Made by a program: the position numbers and the translations under genes. A DNA stretch of 64,000 nt from Caballeronia sordidicola (GTDB lineage Bacteria > Pseudomonadota > Gammaproteobacteria > Burkholderiales > Burkholderiaceae). The notes beneath the pieces were generated by a model. It did not search any database. It was not told where the DNA came from and saw nothing but the letters and a program-made list of their open reading frames with translations. Below are positions 1-8,775 of this stretch, piece by piece. Positions within the stretch are counted from its first letter, which is position 1; each line of letters begins with the position of its first letter. Location of the stretch: contig NZ_JNFG01000008.1 of assembly GCF_000729995.1 (NCBI RefSeq), forward strand, positions 167,141-231,140, written 5' to 3'.

Positions 1-551
1 AGTGCCAGGAAACCCTCCGCACGGCTATGGCCATCGGGGCGGACCGTGGCATTCTGGTTGAAACCGATGCCGAGCTTCAGCCGTTGGCCGTGGCCAAGCT
101 TCTTAAGGCCCTGGTGGACAAGGAGCAGCCCGGTCTTATCATCCTCGGCAAGCAGGCTATCGACGACGACGCCAACCAGACTGGCCAGATGCTTGCGGCC
201 CTTGCTGACTTGCCTCAAGCCACGTTTGCTTCGAAGGTCGAAGTGTCCGGCGACGGGGTCAATGTGACCCGCGAGGTCGACGGCGGCCTCGAAACCTTAT
301 CTCTGTCGACGCCTGCCGTCATCACCACAGACCTGCGCCTGAACGAGCCGCGCTACGTGACGCTGCCCAACATCATGAAGGCCAAGAAAAAACCGCTAGT
401 CATTTTCAAGCCCGAGGACCTTGACGTGGATGTGACTCCACGCCTTAAGACCCTCAAGGTGGCCGAGCCCGCAGGGCGCAAGGCTGGAGTTAAGGTGCCT
501 GACGTGGCGACCCTGGTGGATAAGCTTAGAAACGAAGCCAAAGTGATTTAA
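1..551 (+). CDS. etfB: Electron transfer flavoprotein beta subunit, 5' end outside the window
   Basis: C-terminal part of ETF-beta. ETF carries electrons from acyl-CoA dehydrogenases to ETF-quinone oxidoreductase; beta pairs with alpha and binds AMP. The reading frame is open from base 3 with no start in the window, so roughly 65-70 N-terminal residues of a protein of about 250 are missing. The segment [20 protein letters not shown] is the highly conserved ETF-beta block that includes the loop recognising partner dehydrogenases. [11 protein letters not shown] segment near the window start also fits the family. The stop codon TAA at 549-551 touches the AGGAGG ribosome site of etfA, so the two genes are translationally linked. 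Identification is secure from the motifs. Confidence 0.96.
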   Translation, partial: CQETLRTAMAIGADRGILVETDAELQPLAVAKLLKALVDKEQPGLIILGKQAIDDDANQTGQMLAALADLPQATFASKVEVSGDGVNVTREVDGGLETLSLSTPAVITTDLRLNEPRYVTLPNIMKAKKKPLVIFKPEDLDVDVTPRLKTLKVAEPAGRKAGVKVPDVATLVDKLRNEAKVI

Positions 552-564
552 GGAGGTGATGGAA

Positions 565-1497
565 ATGACCGCACTCGTTATTGCAGAACACAACAACACA
601 TCAATCAAAAGCGCCACCCTGAACACCGTCACCGCAGCCTGGGCGTGCGGCGGTGACGTGCATGTGCTCGTCGCTGGCGAAGGCGCACAAGCCGCAGCCC
701 TGGCCGCCGCACAGATCGCCGGCGTGGCGAAGGTCATCCATGCCGACGGCGCCAGCCTTAGGGACGCTCTGGCGGAGAATCTCGCGGCCCAGGTGCTGGC
801 CATCGCGGCCAACTACAGCCACATTCTGTTTCCGGCAACGGCCAACGGCAAGAACGCCGCGCCACGCGTGGCGGCGCGGCTGGGCGTAGCGCAGATCAGC
901 GACATCATCAAGGTCGACAGTCCCGACACTTTCGAGCGCCCCATTTATGCCGGCAATGCGATTGCCACCGTGCAAAGCAGTGACAGCGTCGCCGTCATCA
1001 CTGTGCGCATAACGGGCTTCGACGCTGCGCCCGCCACCGGCGGCAGCGCCGCAGTCGAAACCGTGTCAGCCGTGGCCGACTCCGGCAAGAGCAGCTTCGT
1101 GAGCCGTGAAGTGACGAAGAACGACCGCCCTGAGTTGACGGCCGCCAAGATCATCGTTTCGGGCGGCCGAGCTCTCGGCGGTGCAGAGAAGTTCCAGGCA
1201 GTAATCACGCCTCTGGCCGACAAACTGGGTGCGGCTATCGGCGCGTCGCGCGCGGCAGTGGACGCGGGCTACGCTCCGAACGACTTGCAGGTGGGCCAGA
1301 CTGGCAAGATCGTGGCGCCGCGGTTGTACATCGCCTGCGGTATTTCCGGTGCAATCCAGCATCTGGCAGGGATGAAGGATTCGAAGGTTATCGTAGCAAT
1401 CAACAAGGACCCGGAGGCACCGATCTTCAGCGTGGCTGACTACGGACTGGAAGCCGATTTGTTCACGGCCGTGCCCGACCTCGTCAAGGCGCTGTAG
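565..1497 (+). CDS. etfA: Electron transfer flavoprotein alpha subunit
   Basis: FAD-binding partner of EtfB. The ATG at 565 is preferred over GTG 556 or ATG 559, because AGGAGGTGA at 551-559 then sits at normal spacing and the protein begins [11 protein letters not shown] as in many EtfA proteins. Length is 310 residues, typical for the family. The N-terminal half is the Rossmann-like ETF domain. The C-terminal FAD domain shows SGGRALGG, the [20 protein letters not shown] signature and [11 protein letters not shown]. It acts in the cytosol with acyl-CoA dehydrogenases. It is followed by 84 bases and then by CoA-ester catabolic genes on the same strand, so the electron carrier probably serves the pathway encoded here or just upstream. 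Confidence 0.97.
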   Translation: MTALVIAEHNNTSIKSATLNTVTAAWACGGDVHVLVAGEGAQAAALAAAQIAGVAKVIHADGASLRDALAENLAAQVLAIAANYSHILFPATANGKNAAPRVAARLGVAQISDIIKVDSPDTFERPIYAGNAIATVQSSDSVAVITVRITGFDAAPATGGSAAVETVSAVADSGKSSFVSREVTKNDRPELTAAKIIVSGGRALGGAEKFQAVITPLADKLGAAIGASRAAVDAGYAPNDLQVGQTGKIVAPRLYIACGISGAIQHLAGMKDSKVIVAINKDPEAPIFSVADYGLEADLFTAVPDLVKAL

Positions 1498-1581
1498 CGC
1501 CTGAAGCATTTGAAAAAAGAGCTTCCAGCGCTAAGCAGGTGAGCGCTAGAGGTGGTTGTCACCTTGCCCGGATAGAGCGCG

Positions 1582-2436
1582 ATGCGAACGAGTCTTGAAA
1601 GCCCTGAACCCTTCGACGCGTGGGTGGGCCGCAGCGATGAAAGAACGGACCAGATCACCCAAGCACCTGTGCGGCTTATGCAAGCCACGCTGGACGTGGC
1701 CGATGCCGGCGCGCTGCCGTCTCAACTGCCGCCGCTGTGGCATTGGCTGTACTTTCTGCCGGGTGAGCGACAGTCCGGCATCGGCCCGGACGGCCACCCT
1801 CGGCGCGGCGGCTTTCTGCCCCTCATTACGCTGCCGCGGCGTATGTGGGCCGGAGGGCGACTGCAGTTTCTGCGTCCGCTGGAGTTGGGCGAACAAGTGC
1901 GGCGCGTTTCCACGATCAAGAGCATACAGAGCAAGTCCGGGCGCAGTGGCGAGCTCGTGTTCGTGACCGTGCTGCACCAAATCAGCGATGCGCTGGGCAT
2001 CGCTATTCGCGAAGAACAAGACATCGTCTACCGCGACGCACCGGCGGCTGGGGCGCCTGCACCACAGCCTATCGCGGCGCCCACCGACGAGCAGTTCAGC
2101 CGCACTGTATTGCCTGACCCCGTGCTGCTGATGCGCTATTCGGCGCTGACCTTCAACGGCCACCGCATCCACTACGACCGTCCCTACGCCATGCAGGAAG
2201 AGGGCTACCCCGGCCTCGTGGTGCATGGGCCGCTGATCGCCACGCTGCTTATGGAAGAAATGCGCCGCGCGCATCCGGGTAAAGCTGTCCGCAGTTTTGA
2301 ATTCAAGGCCGTCAGCCCCTTGTTCGACACCGCGCCGTTTACGGTCAGCGGCAAGGTCGAAGGAGCGGCGGCACGTCTGTGGGCGAGCGGCCCCGAGGGC
2401 CAACTGGCTATGCAGGCCGGCGCAGAAATCGAATAA
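1582..2436 (+). CDS. FAS1-like / MaoC-type hydratase (mesaconyl-CoA or 3-methylfumaryl-CoA hydratase-like)
   Basis: 284 residues with a hotdog-fold, FAS1-like dehydratase N-terminal region (PPLWHWLYFLPG, then RRMWAGGRLQF) and a second hotdog half near residues 180-260 (HRIHYDRPYA, YPGLVVHGPL). This layout matches mesaconyl-C4-CoA and 3-methylfumaryl-CoA hydratases, which add water across an unsaturated branched acyl-CoA. The next two genes are a CaiB-type CoA-transferase and a CitE-type lyase. By inference the three would activate, hydrate and cleave a C5 dicarboxylic acid to pyruvate and acetyl-CoA. The exact substrate cannot be read from the sequence. The start at 1582 lacks a strong ribosome site but fits the family N-terminus. 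Confidence 0.82.
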   Translation: MRTSLESPEPFDAWVGRSDERTDQITQAPVRLMQATLDVADAGALPSQLPPLWHWLYFLPGERQSGIGPDGHPRRGGFLPLITLPRRMWAGGRLQFLRPLELGEQVRRVSTIKSIQSKSGRSGELVFVTVLHQISDALGIAIREEQDIVYRDAPAAGAPAPQPIAAPTDEQFSRTVLPDPVLLMRYSALTFNGHRIHYDRPYAMQEEGYPGLVVHGPLIATLLMEEMRRAHPGKAVRSFEFKAVSPLFDTAPFTVSGKVEGAAARLWASGPEGQLAMQAGAEIE

Positions 2437-2455
2437 CACCTAGACGAGACAAGCC

Positions 2456-3652
2456 ATGTCAAAACCTAACCGCAAGGGGCCGCTCAGCGGCGTCACTGTC
2501 GTCACACTGGAACACGCGATTGCCGCGCCGTTCTGCACCCGCCAACTCGCCGACCTTGGAGCGCGCGTCATCAAGGTGGAGCGTCCTGGCGTCGGCGATT
2601 TCGCGCGTGCCTACGACCATCGCACCCGTGGGCTGGCTTCGCATTTCGTCTGGACAAATCGCTCCAAGGAAAGCCTAACGCTAGACTTGAAGCAGCCAGC
2701 GGCCCAGGAAGTGCTTGGCGAATTGATCTCCAAGGCCGACGTGCTGGTGCAAAACCTCGCGCCCGGCGCGGCCGCACGGATGGGATTGGCGTTTGAGGCG
2801 CTGCACGCGAAGCACAAGAGGCTCATCGTCTGCGACATCTCGGGCTATGGCTCCGACGGCCCCTATCGCGACAAAAAGGCCTACGACCTGCTGATCCAGA
2901 GCGAGGCCGCTTTTCTCTCGGTCACGGGCACGCACGAGGAGCCCAGCAAGGCGGGCAACTCGATTGCCGACATCGCGGCGGGCATGTATGCCTACACGGG
3001 CATTCTGAGTGCGCTGCTGCAGCGAAATATCAGCGGCGAAGGCTCGCATGTCGAGGTCTCCATGCTCGAAGCGCTTGGCGAATGGATGGGCTTTCCCATG
3101 TACTACGCTTATGACGGTCAGCCGCCGCCTGGACGCAACGGCGCGGCGCATGCCACCATCTATCCCTATGGCCCATTCAAGGCGGGCGACGGCCGGGTGG
3201 TGATGTTAGGCCTGCAAAACGAGCGCGAGTGGAAACTGTTCTGTGACATCGTGCTGTGCAGGTCTGAACTCTCGGTCGACGCGCGCTTTGACGCCAACGT
3301 TCGCCGGGTGGAAAACCGCGCAGCCTTAAAGGTAGTCATCGAGCAGACTTTTGCCAGCCTCACGGCTCAGAATGTGATCGCGCGTCTTGATCAAGCCGAG
3401 ATCGCTAACGCCGCCGTCAACCAGGTCGGCGATTTGTGGACGCATCCGCAACTGCAAGCGCGGCAGCGTTTTACCACCATCGGTTCACCCGCTGGTGAGC
3501 TCCAGGCGTTGCTGCCGCCCGCTAACGTCAACAGCTTCGATGTCCGCATGGATCCAGTTCCTGCGCTGGGCGGACACACCGCAGCCATTCTGCGAGAGCT
3601 GGGTCGCTCTTATGCTGACATCGAGAAGCTGCAAGTCGACGGAGTGATCTGA
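2456..3652 (+). CDS. CaiB/BaiF family (class III) CoA-transferase
   Basis: 398 residues, the usual length for class III CoA-transferases, which move CoA between carboxylic acids through an aspartyl-CoA thioester. The N-terminus LSGVTVVTLEHAIAAPFCTR and the LADLGARVIKVERPGVGD block are family hallmarks. The probable catalytic aspartate is Asp172 in the GNSIADIAAGMYAY segment. The gene starts 19 bases after the hydratase stop and ends 3 bases before the lyase start, so the three are co-transcribed. Mesaconate/succinyl-CoA and itaconate transferases belong to this family, but so do formyl-CoA and carnitine transferases. The substrate assignment therefore rests on the neighbours only. Confidence 0.93.
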   Translation: MSKPNRKGPLSGVTVVTLEHAIAAPFCTRQLADLGARVIKVERPGVGDFARAYDHRTRGLASHFVWTNRSKESLTLDLKQPAAQEVLGELISKADVLVQNLAPGAAARMGLAFEALHAKHKRLIVCDISGYGSDGPYRDKKAYDLLIQSEAAFLSVTGTHEEPSKAGNSIADIAAGMYAYTGILSALLQRNISGEGSHVEVSMLEALGEWMGFPMYYAYDGQPPPGRNGAAHATIYPYGPFKAGDGRVVMLGLQNEREWKLFCDIVLCRSELSVDARFDANVRRVENRAALKVVIEQTFASLTAQNVIARLDQAEIANAAVNQVGDLWTHPQLQARQRFTTIGSPAGELQALLPPANVNSFDVRMDPVPALGGHTAAILRELGRSYADIEKLQVDGVI

Positions 3653-3655
3653 ACC

Positions 3656-4546
3656 ATGTCCACAACCGTTGGTGTTGCCGAGCGCCATGCGCGCAGCCTG
3701 CTATTCGTGCCGGCCACGAAGCCCGAGCGCTTCGTCAAGGCGCTTGGCTCGGGTGCAGATTGCATCATCATCGACCTCGAAGACGCGGTGGCCGAGGGTA
3801 GCAAGGACAGCGCGCGCGAGCAACTCGCGCAACATCTGCCGCGCATGACGCGCGCGCAACTGGCACGCACCGTGGTCCGCGTGAACGCTGCGGGCAACCT
3901 TTGGCACGAGGCCGACATCGCGCTGCTGCGTGACTGGACTCCCCAAGGCGTGGCGGTGATGCTACCCAAGGCTGAGGATGCCGGCGCGCTGCGCAGCGTG
4001 GCCAAAACGCTCGGCGATGCGGCGCGCATCGTGGCATTGATCGAGTCGCTGGCGGGCCTCGACGCAGCCAATGCGCTCGCTCGCGAGCCCCAGGTCGTGC
4101 GTCTGGCCTTCGGTCACCTGGACTTTCAGCTCGACTTGGGCATGCGTGCAACCGCCGAAGAGTTCGAATTGGCATTTGCGCGTAATACGCTCGTGGCCGC
4201 GTCGCGTCGCGCCAAACTGCCTGCGCCCATCGACGGCGTGACCACCGAAACAAGCAACGCTGAGCGTCTGGCAGCCGATGCCCGACGCGCGCGCGCCTTC
4301 GGCTTCGGCGGCAAGCTCTGCATACACCCGGCCCAGGTTGCCGAGGTGAACGATGCGTTCGGCCACACCGAGGCCGAGCAAGCCTGGGCGCACCGCGTGC
4401 TCGAAGAAGCCGCCAGGCATGGTGGCGAAGCCTTCAGTCTGGAGGGCCGCATGGTCGATCTGCCCGTGATCCGCGCGGCCGAGGCGATTGTCGCAAACGC
4501 AGAAAAACAACCGCTACCGGGAGACCGCGCCAAAGCAGGGGCTTGA
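3656..4546 (+). CDS. HpcH/HpaI (CitE-like) aldolase, probable citramalyl-/malyl-CoA lyase
   Basis: 296 residues of the citrate-lyase-beta superfamily. The motifs are RSLLFVPATKPERFVKA at the start, DCIIIDLEDAVAE (acidic residue that helps bind Mg2+), ALIESLAGL, and FGHLDFQLDLG containing a metal-ligand aspartate. GFGGKLCIHPAQV near residue 220 is the typical CoA-ester lyase block. Such enzymes split beta-hydroxyacyl-CoA esters, for example citramalyl-CoA to pyruvate and acetyl-CoA or malyl-CoA to glyoxylate and acetyl-CoA. The gene is the last of the operon, 3 bases after the CoA-transferase. With the upstream hydratase and transferase, citramalyl-CoA is the most economical substrate guess. 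Confidence 0.9.
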   Translation: MSTTVGVAERHARSLLFVPATKPERFVKALGSGADCIIIDLEDAVAEGSKDSAREQLAQHLPRMTRAQLARTVVRVNAAGNLWHEADIALLRDWTPQGVAVMLPKAEDAGALRSVAKTLGDAARIVALIESLAGLDAANALAREPQVVRLAFGHLDFQLDLGMRATAEEFELAFARNTLVAASRRAKLPAPIDGVTTETSNAERLAADARRARAFGFGGKLCIHPAQVAEVNDAFGHTEAEQAWAHRVLEEAARHGGEAFSLEGRMVDLPVIRAAEAIVANAEKQPLPGDRAKAGA

Positions 4547-6166
4547 ATCAGCCCCGAAAAATAGATGAAGGAGGTGTTTATAGTGGGCCGATGAACTCCG
4601 GCTCTTCCGAAGCCACTTCTGTTCTCTAGTTGCGAATCAGCCTGCGAGGCGTTAGCCCGCCGATCTGGCAGTGACTCCTGATTCCCGAGCAGATCACGAT
4701 TGCGCAACTGCATCATGTGCGCCACGGCTGGATATGGGCAGCTCGTCGTCCGACCGGGTACGTGCAGGAGGAGCACTCACGTCGTTTGGCCGAACGACCG
4801 TTTTCGGCTGATTCCCTGTCCGAACTGGTAACCCTAGCCGAGTCTCGTCGTTGATGTAGTTGAGCATGCCAGCTACATGCGTAGAGTGGTCACGTCGGCT
4901 ACAGTGTCGGCAATTGTGCGGGGCGATCGCGCCGAACCAACGGGAAACAATCGACGACTGGATTCAAGCCAGCGAGGAACATGCCCTAGTTACTAGTCCT
5001 CGCCAGATCCGTCGCCATTGGCTGAATAGGTGCGGAGCTAAGCGAGGCGCGCACGATCTTGCGGCGCGGATGGCTCGTAGTCTGCGCCTTGATCTGCTAA
5101 TTGCGATCGGCATCGGCGTCTGGGTAACGAGTTGACTTCGTCTTGGCTGGTTAAAGCCCATGCGTTGATAAAAGCAGCGGGTCTTCTTTCGGCGTCAGCT
5201 GTCCTTCTTCATTTACGCTTCATTCTGTTATCGCCATTGATTCAACAATACCGGCCGAGACCCAAGAAAACGCCTCAGGAGCTGTCCTTGATTGCCGACG
5301 AAGAGATCAAAGATAAGGACGAAGATCTGCCTGTGAGCGAGGCGCAGGCGTCCTGCAACCTTAGGCATAAGCCGTCCTTCGTACGGACCGGCATCTAGAA
5401 AATCGATTGAACTGAAAGCGAGCACGAGCTCTGCATCCTCAGTATCGGGGTGTCCTCGTCTAAGAGTATGGTTAAAGAGAGAGGTCTCGCGCTCATCGTG
5501 CGGCGTCTGCGGATGCGCCGTCGCGATCGGCTGCGTCCGGTTGCATGAGCGACATGCCGAGTTGCGCGCAACAGTCGAGTCACAGCCTGCCTTGCAGGTG
5601 GCCACTATTGACGATTAGTGCCGCTTGCAACCGGCCACGTCTGATTCGGGCCGCAGCGCGGGCAGCGTCCAGTGGGGGCAGTTTTCGTGGATGCAACCGC
5701 TGAAATTGCTAGCCTATCTATCAAAATTACATTGATAGTGAGTTGCCCGCTCATTGGGCATCACTAACTTCGCAGTGCGGAGACGGCCTCCCTCGTCGTC
5801 TAACTCGAACTCGCATGCGACGTTGGACGTCTGCGCAGTCGTGACCACTCGTCACCCGCGCCATCCACACGTTCCTGAATGTTTCGACATCTGTCCCAAT
5901 CAGAACAGCTTTTGTCCCGAAATGCAAAAGCGACTGAATTTGAGAGATTTACATTCAGTCGTCGGGCATCGCGCGTGGAATATCGACGAGCTTGTGAAGG
6001 TCGCATGTCAGATCACCGCCCATTTCCGCTCACGCAAACACGCCTTGATTGGCTCGCGCGGCAGGGCGGTGTCAAGCCTCAAATACAACATCATTACTTC
6101 CGATCAAGCGACAACAGTTTCCAAATTCCCGGAGCCGGCGTCCTTGCTTTCGTTAAAGGAGATTTC
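4547..6166. other. 1.6-kb stretch without a convincing gene
   Basis: Open frames exist on both strands (the longest are about 90-150 codons), but none starts with a credible ribosome site, shows a recognisable motif or has a protein-like composition over its length. The stretch separates the C5-acid operon from the next transcription unit and may be decayed DNA. AT-rich sequence around 5700-5750 could hold a promoter, but I cannot place one. Confidence 0.5.
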
Positions 6167-7051
6167 ATGGATACGGTACAGCTATCCCGGCGTAGTCTGC
6201 TGATTTTGATGGGCGCCGCCACAGCCGGCGCAGTGGCCGGCTGCGGCGGCGCGTCCGCAGCTACGACGGCCTCAACGGCGGCGACGCTGTTCTACACCGA
6301 TGTGGGTACGGGTAAGAACGTGATGTTTCTGCATGGCTGGACGTGTGACTCTCACGACTTTAGCTGGCAGTACCCCGTGTTTGAAAGTAAATACCGGGTT
6401 GTTGCTTTAGACCTGCGAGGACACGGCAGGTCTGAGGTCATGCCGTCGGGCAAGTACTTGCCTGCTGATTACGTGGCGGACATTGTGTCGTTCATCTCGA
6501 CCAATTATCCCGGCCAGAAATTCACCCTTATAGGGCATTCAATGGGTGGTCAGATCGCTGCCCTTGTAGCGGCCAGCCGGCCAGACTTGATCAGTGCCGT
6601 CGTATCCGTCGACGGATCCCTGGGTTTCGCAGCCGCTTACGCGCCGGTTTTCCAGCAGGCTGCAGATAGTTTGGTCTCTCAGGGGCCGGCTGTCGCAGCC
6701 GCGACTTTGTTCGAGGCGTTTTACGATCCCGCGACTAATCCGGCGTTCAAGCGATGGCACGCGAGGCGCGTCCCGGGAATGCCGGCGGACGTCGTGATCG
6801 AGTCGTTCGGCCCACTGTTCCTCGGTGCCGCGCAAGTGGGTGTTGGGCAGGCGAGTGCGGCCTTCTGCCAAACCTTGAAGTTGCCTTTCTACCACCTGTG
6901 TCGCGATCCGGTTCAGGCCAGCACGATGACCCCCTGGTTCACAAATCCCAAGTCAAAAGTCGACGTATGGACCAACTCGGGGCACTGGATCATGCAGGAT
7001 CGACCAGCCGATTTCAACACTGCAGTGACGGCTTGGATCGACGCCGTTTAA
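6167..7051 (+). CDS. Exported alpha/beta-hydrolase, probable lipoprotein
   Basis: 294 residues. The ATG at 6167 follows AAAGGAG at good spacing and opens a signal sequence with twin arginines (SRRSLLILMG) and a lipobox ending at Cys26 (AVAGC), so the enzyme is probably exported by Tat and lipid-anchored. The mature part is a standard alpha/beta-hydrolase: oxyanion region FLHGWTCDSHDF, nucleophile elbow GHSMGG with Ser near residue 125, LDLRGHGRS after strand 4, and a C-terminal histidine in NSGHWIMQ. The family cleaves esters, amides, lactones or haloalkanes, and no feature fixes the substrate. It lies 145 bases upstream of the M81-family gene on the same strand. Confidence 0.88.
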   Translation: MDTVQLSRRSLLILMGAATAGAVAGCGGASAATTASTAATLFYTDVGTGKNVMFLHGWTCDSHDFSWQYPVFESKYRVVALDLRGHGRSEVMPSGKYLPADYVADIVSFISTNYPGQKFTLIGHSMGGQIAALVAASRPDLISAVVSVDGSLGFAAAYAPVFQQAADSLVSQGPAVAAATLFEAFYDPATNPAFKRWHARRVPGMPADVVIESFGPLFLGAAQVGVGQASAAFCQTLKLPFYHLCRDPVQASTMTPWFTNPKSKVDVWTNSGHWIMQDRPADFNTAVTAWIDAV

Positions 7052-7195
7052 CGCGGATTGACTACGTCACCTATCACTTCTCTGAAGCTGCACCGCGCTT
7101 TCTTGTCGAGCGATGGCGAGATATCGCGGAATTTCTGATATTGCATGTCGTCGCGAATGCCCCGGAATTCGCGCGATTTTCGAACGAGGTCATCA

Positions 7196-8692
7196 ATGAA
7201 AGTGTTAATAGCGGGATTCAAGCACGAAACTAATACCTTCGCTTCCGAGAAAGCGTCTTGGTCCGCATTTGAAGCGGGCGAGAGTTTTCCGGCCGCTGTG
7301 CGAGGCGCCCCCATGCTTGAGATGCTGGAGAAGGTGGCAGTGCCCGGCATGGGCTTTCTCCGCTTTGCGAGAGAACAAGGTTGGGAGCCTGTGCCGAGCT
7401 TTTGGTGTGCTGCCGTGCCCTCGTCTTATGTGACTGCAGAGGCCTTCGAACATATTTGCGCTGAGATTTGCCGGGATGTGGCGAGCTTGAAGTTCGACGC
7501 GGTATATATCGATCTGCACGGCGCTGCGATGGCGGAAGGTTTCGACGATGCGGAAGGCGAACTGCTCAGCCGTATTCGAGCACTCGTTGGCGACGAAATT
7601 CCCATTGTTGCGAGTCTCGATTTGCACGCAAATGTCTCGCATCAAATGCTTCAGTGTGCTGATGCACTCGTCTCGTTCCGAACCTATCCGCATATTGACT
7701 ACGTGGAGACGGGCGTTCTGGCTGGCGAGGCTTTGAAACGCCGGCTTGCACTTGGCAAGCGCGAGTCCATTCGTTTCTCAAGGCTGCCGTTCCTCATTCC
7801 CGTCAATTCTCAAAACACGACCTTTGGCAAGCCGAAGGCCATTTACGACCGGTTGGTTCAACTGGATGAAGAGATGGGTACGCTGTCGAGTTTCTGCATG
7901 GCTTTTCCATCGGCAGATTTCGCGGAATGCGCTCCAATGATCTGGAGCATTGGCGGGCAAGCTCAAGAAGCGCTTATGGAACTCGAAGCCATGGCGAGTG
8001 AGCCTACACAATGGCGCCTGGACATCTATACCGCCGAGAACGCGGTGAAGGAGGCGATTCGTCGTGGCAAAGAGACGGACAAGCCCGTCGTGATTGCAGA
8101 TACACAAGACAACCCCGGGATCGGCGGGACCGCATCCACGACCGGCATGTTGCGCGCGTTGCTTGACGAGGGTGCTGGCCGAGCCTTTCCTAGACGTGTC
8201 GCATTAGCCGTGATGAATGATCCTGGCTTCGCATCCAAGGCGACCGAGGCAGGCGTAGGAGCGACTTTCGAAGGGAGCCTCGGACAGCCATCCATGCTTT
8301 GGGACGGCCCGTCCGATCCTCCAGTCGAAGGGGTTTTCAAGGTCCTCGCGGCGAGCAGCGGCAGGGTCACTTTCAAGGGTCCCAAGATGACAGGTTTTGT
8401 CGCCGAGCTTGGGCCGAGCGTTTGTGTTGAAATCGATGGCGTACTCGTTGTCGTGGCAAGCGCAAAAATCGGCGCGCAAGACAGGGAGCTCTTTCGCTTC
8501 GTGGGCATCAATGCTGAAGAGATGAAGATACTGGTGGTGAAGAGCAGCAACCACTTCCGTGCCGACTTCGTGCCGCTGGTAGAGGACGAACTCAAGGATG
8601 TGTTGACGGCAAAAGCGCGTGGTGCCATGGCTGCCGATCCGGGAGATTTGCCCTGGAAGAAACTGCCTGACAACATTCTCCGCAGGCTGTAA
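7196..8692 (+). CDS. M81 family (MlrC-like) putative metallopeptidase
   Basis: 498 residues from the ATG at 7196, chosen because MKVLIAGFKHETNTF is the conserved MlrC N-terminus. Further family marks are YIDLHGAAMAEG and ASLDLHANVS, whose Asp and His residues are candidate zinc ligands, and DNPGIGGTASTT in the C-terminal domain. MlrC of microcystin degraders cleaves a linear peptide intermediate. Most relatives are uncharacterised and often sit beside transporters, as here: an MFS permease gene converges on it from the other strand. It probably acts in the cytosol on an imported amide- or peptide-like compound; that is inference. A stem-loop terminator follows. Confidence 0.88.
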   Translation: MKVLIAGFKHETNTFASEKASWSAFEAGESFPAAVRGAPMLEMLEKVAVPGMGFLRFAREQGWEPVPSFWCAAVPSSYVTAEAFEHICAEICRDVASLKFDAVYIDLHGAAMAEGFDDAEGELLSRIRALVGDEIPIVASLDLHANVSHQMLQCADALVSFRTYPHIDYVETGVLAGEALKRRLALGKRESIRFSRLPFLIPVNSQNTTFGKPKAIYDRLVQLDEEMGTLSSFCMAFPSADFAECAPMIWSIGGQAQEALMELEAMASEPTQWRLDIYTAENAVKEAIRRGKETDKPVVIADTQDNPGIGGTASTTGMLRALLDEGAGRAFPRRVALAVMNDPGFASKATEAGVGATFEGSLGQPSMLWDGPSDPPVEGVFKVLAASSGRVTFKGPKMTGFVAELGPSVCVEIDGVLVVVASAKIGAQDRELFRFVGINAEEMKILVVKSSNHFRADFVPLVEDELKDVLTAKARGAMAADPGDLPWKKLPDNILRRL

Positions 8693-8707
8693 CGATCATT
8701 TATCATT

Positions 8708-8749
8708 CAAAGAAGTTCAGGTCTGAAATATCGGACCTGAACTTCTTTG
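8708..8749. terminator. Bidirectional stem-loop between convergent genes
   Basis: A perfect 16-bp inverted repeat (8708-8723 and 8734-8749) with a 10-nt loop lies between the stops of the M81 gene (+) and the MFS gene (-). The outer A/T-rich end of the stem gives a T-rich tail on either strand, as expected for a shared intrinsic terminator. Confidence 0.85.
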
Positions 8750-8775
8750 CATTCCCTGCGGAAGACCTCAAGACT

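Noticed and set aside
4860..5135. 91-codon frame on the plus strand in the gene-poor region
   Set aside because: Non-ATG start without a ribosome site, and no recognisable domain; coding potential not convincing.
5228..5605. 125-codon open frame on the minus strand
   Set aside because: No start signal, no motif, biased amino-acid composition; appears to be chance in high-GC DNA.
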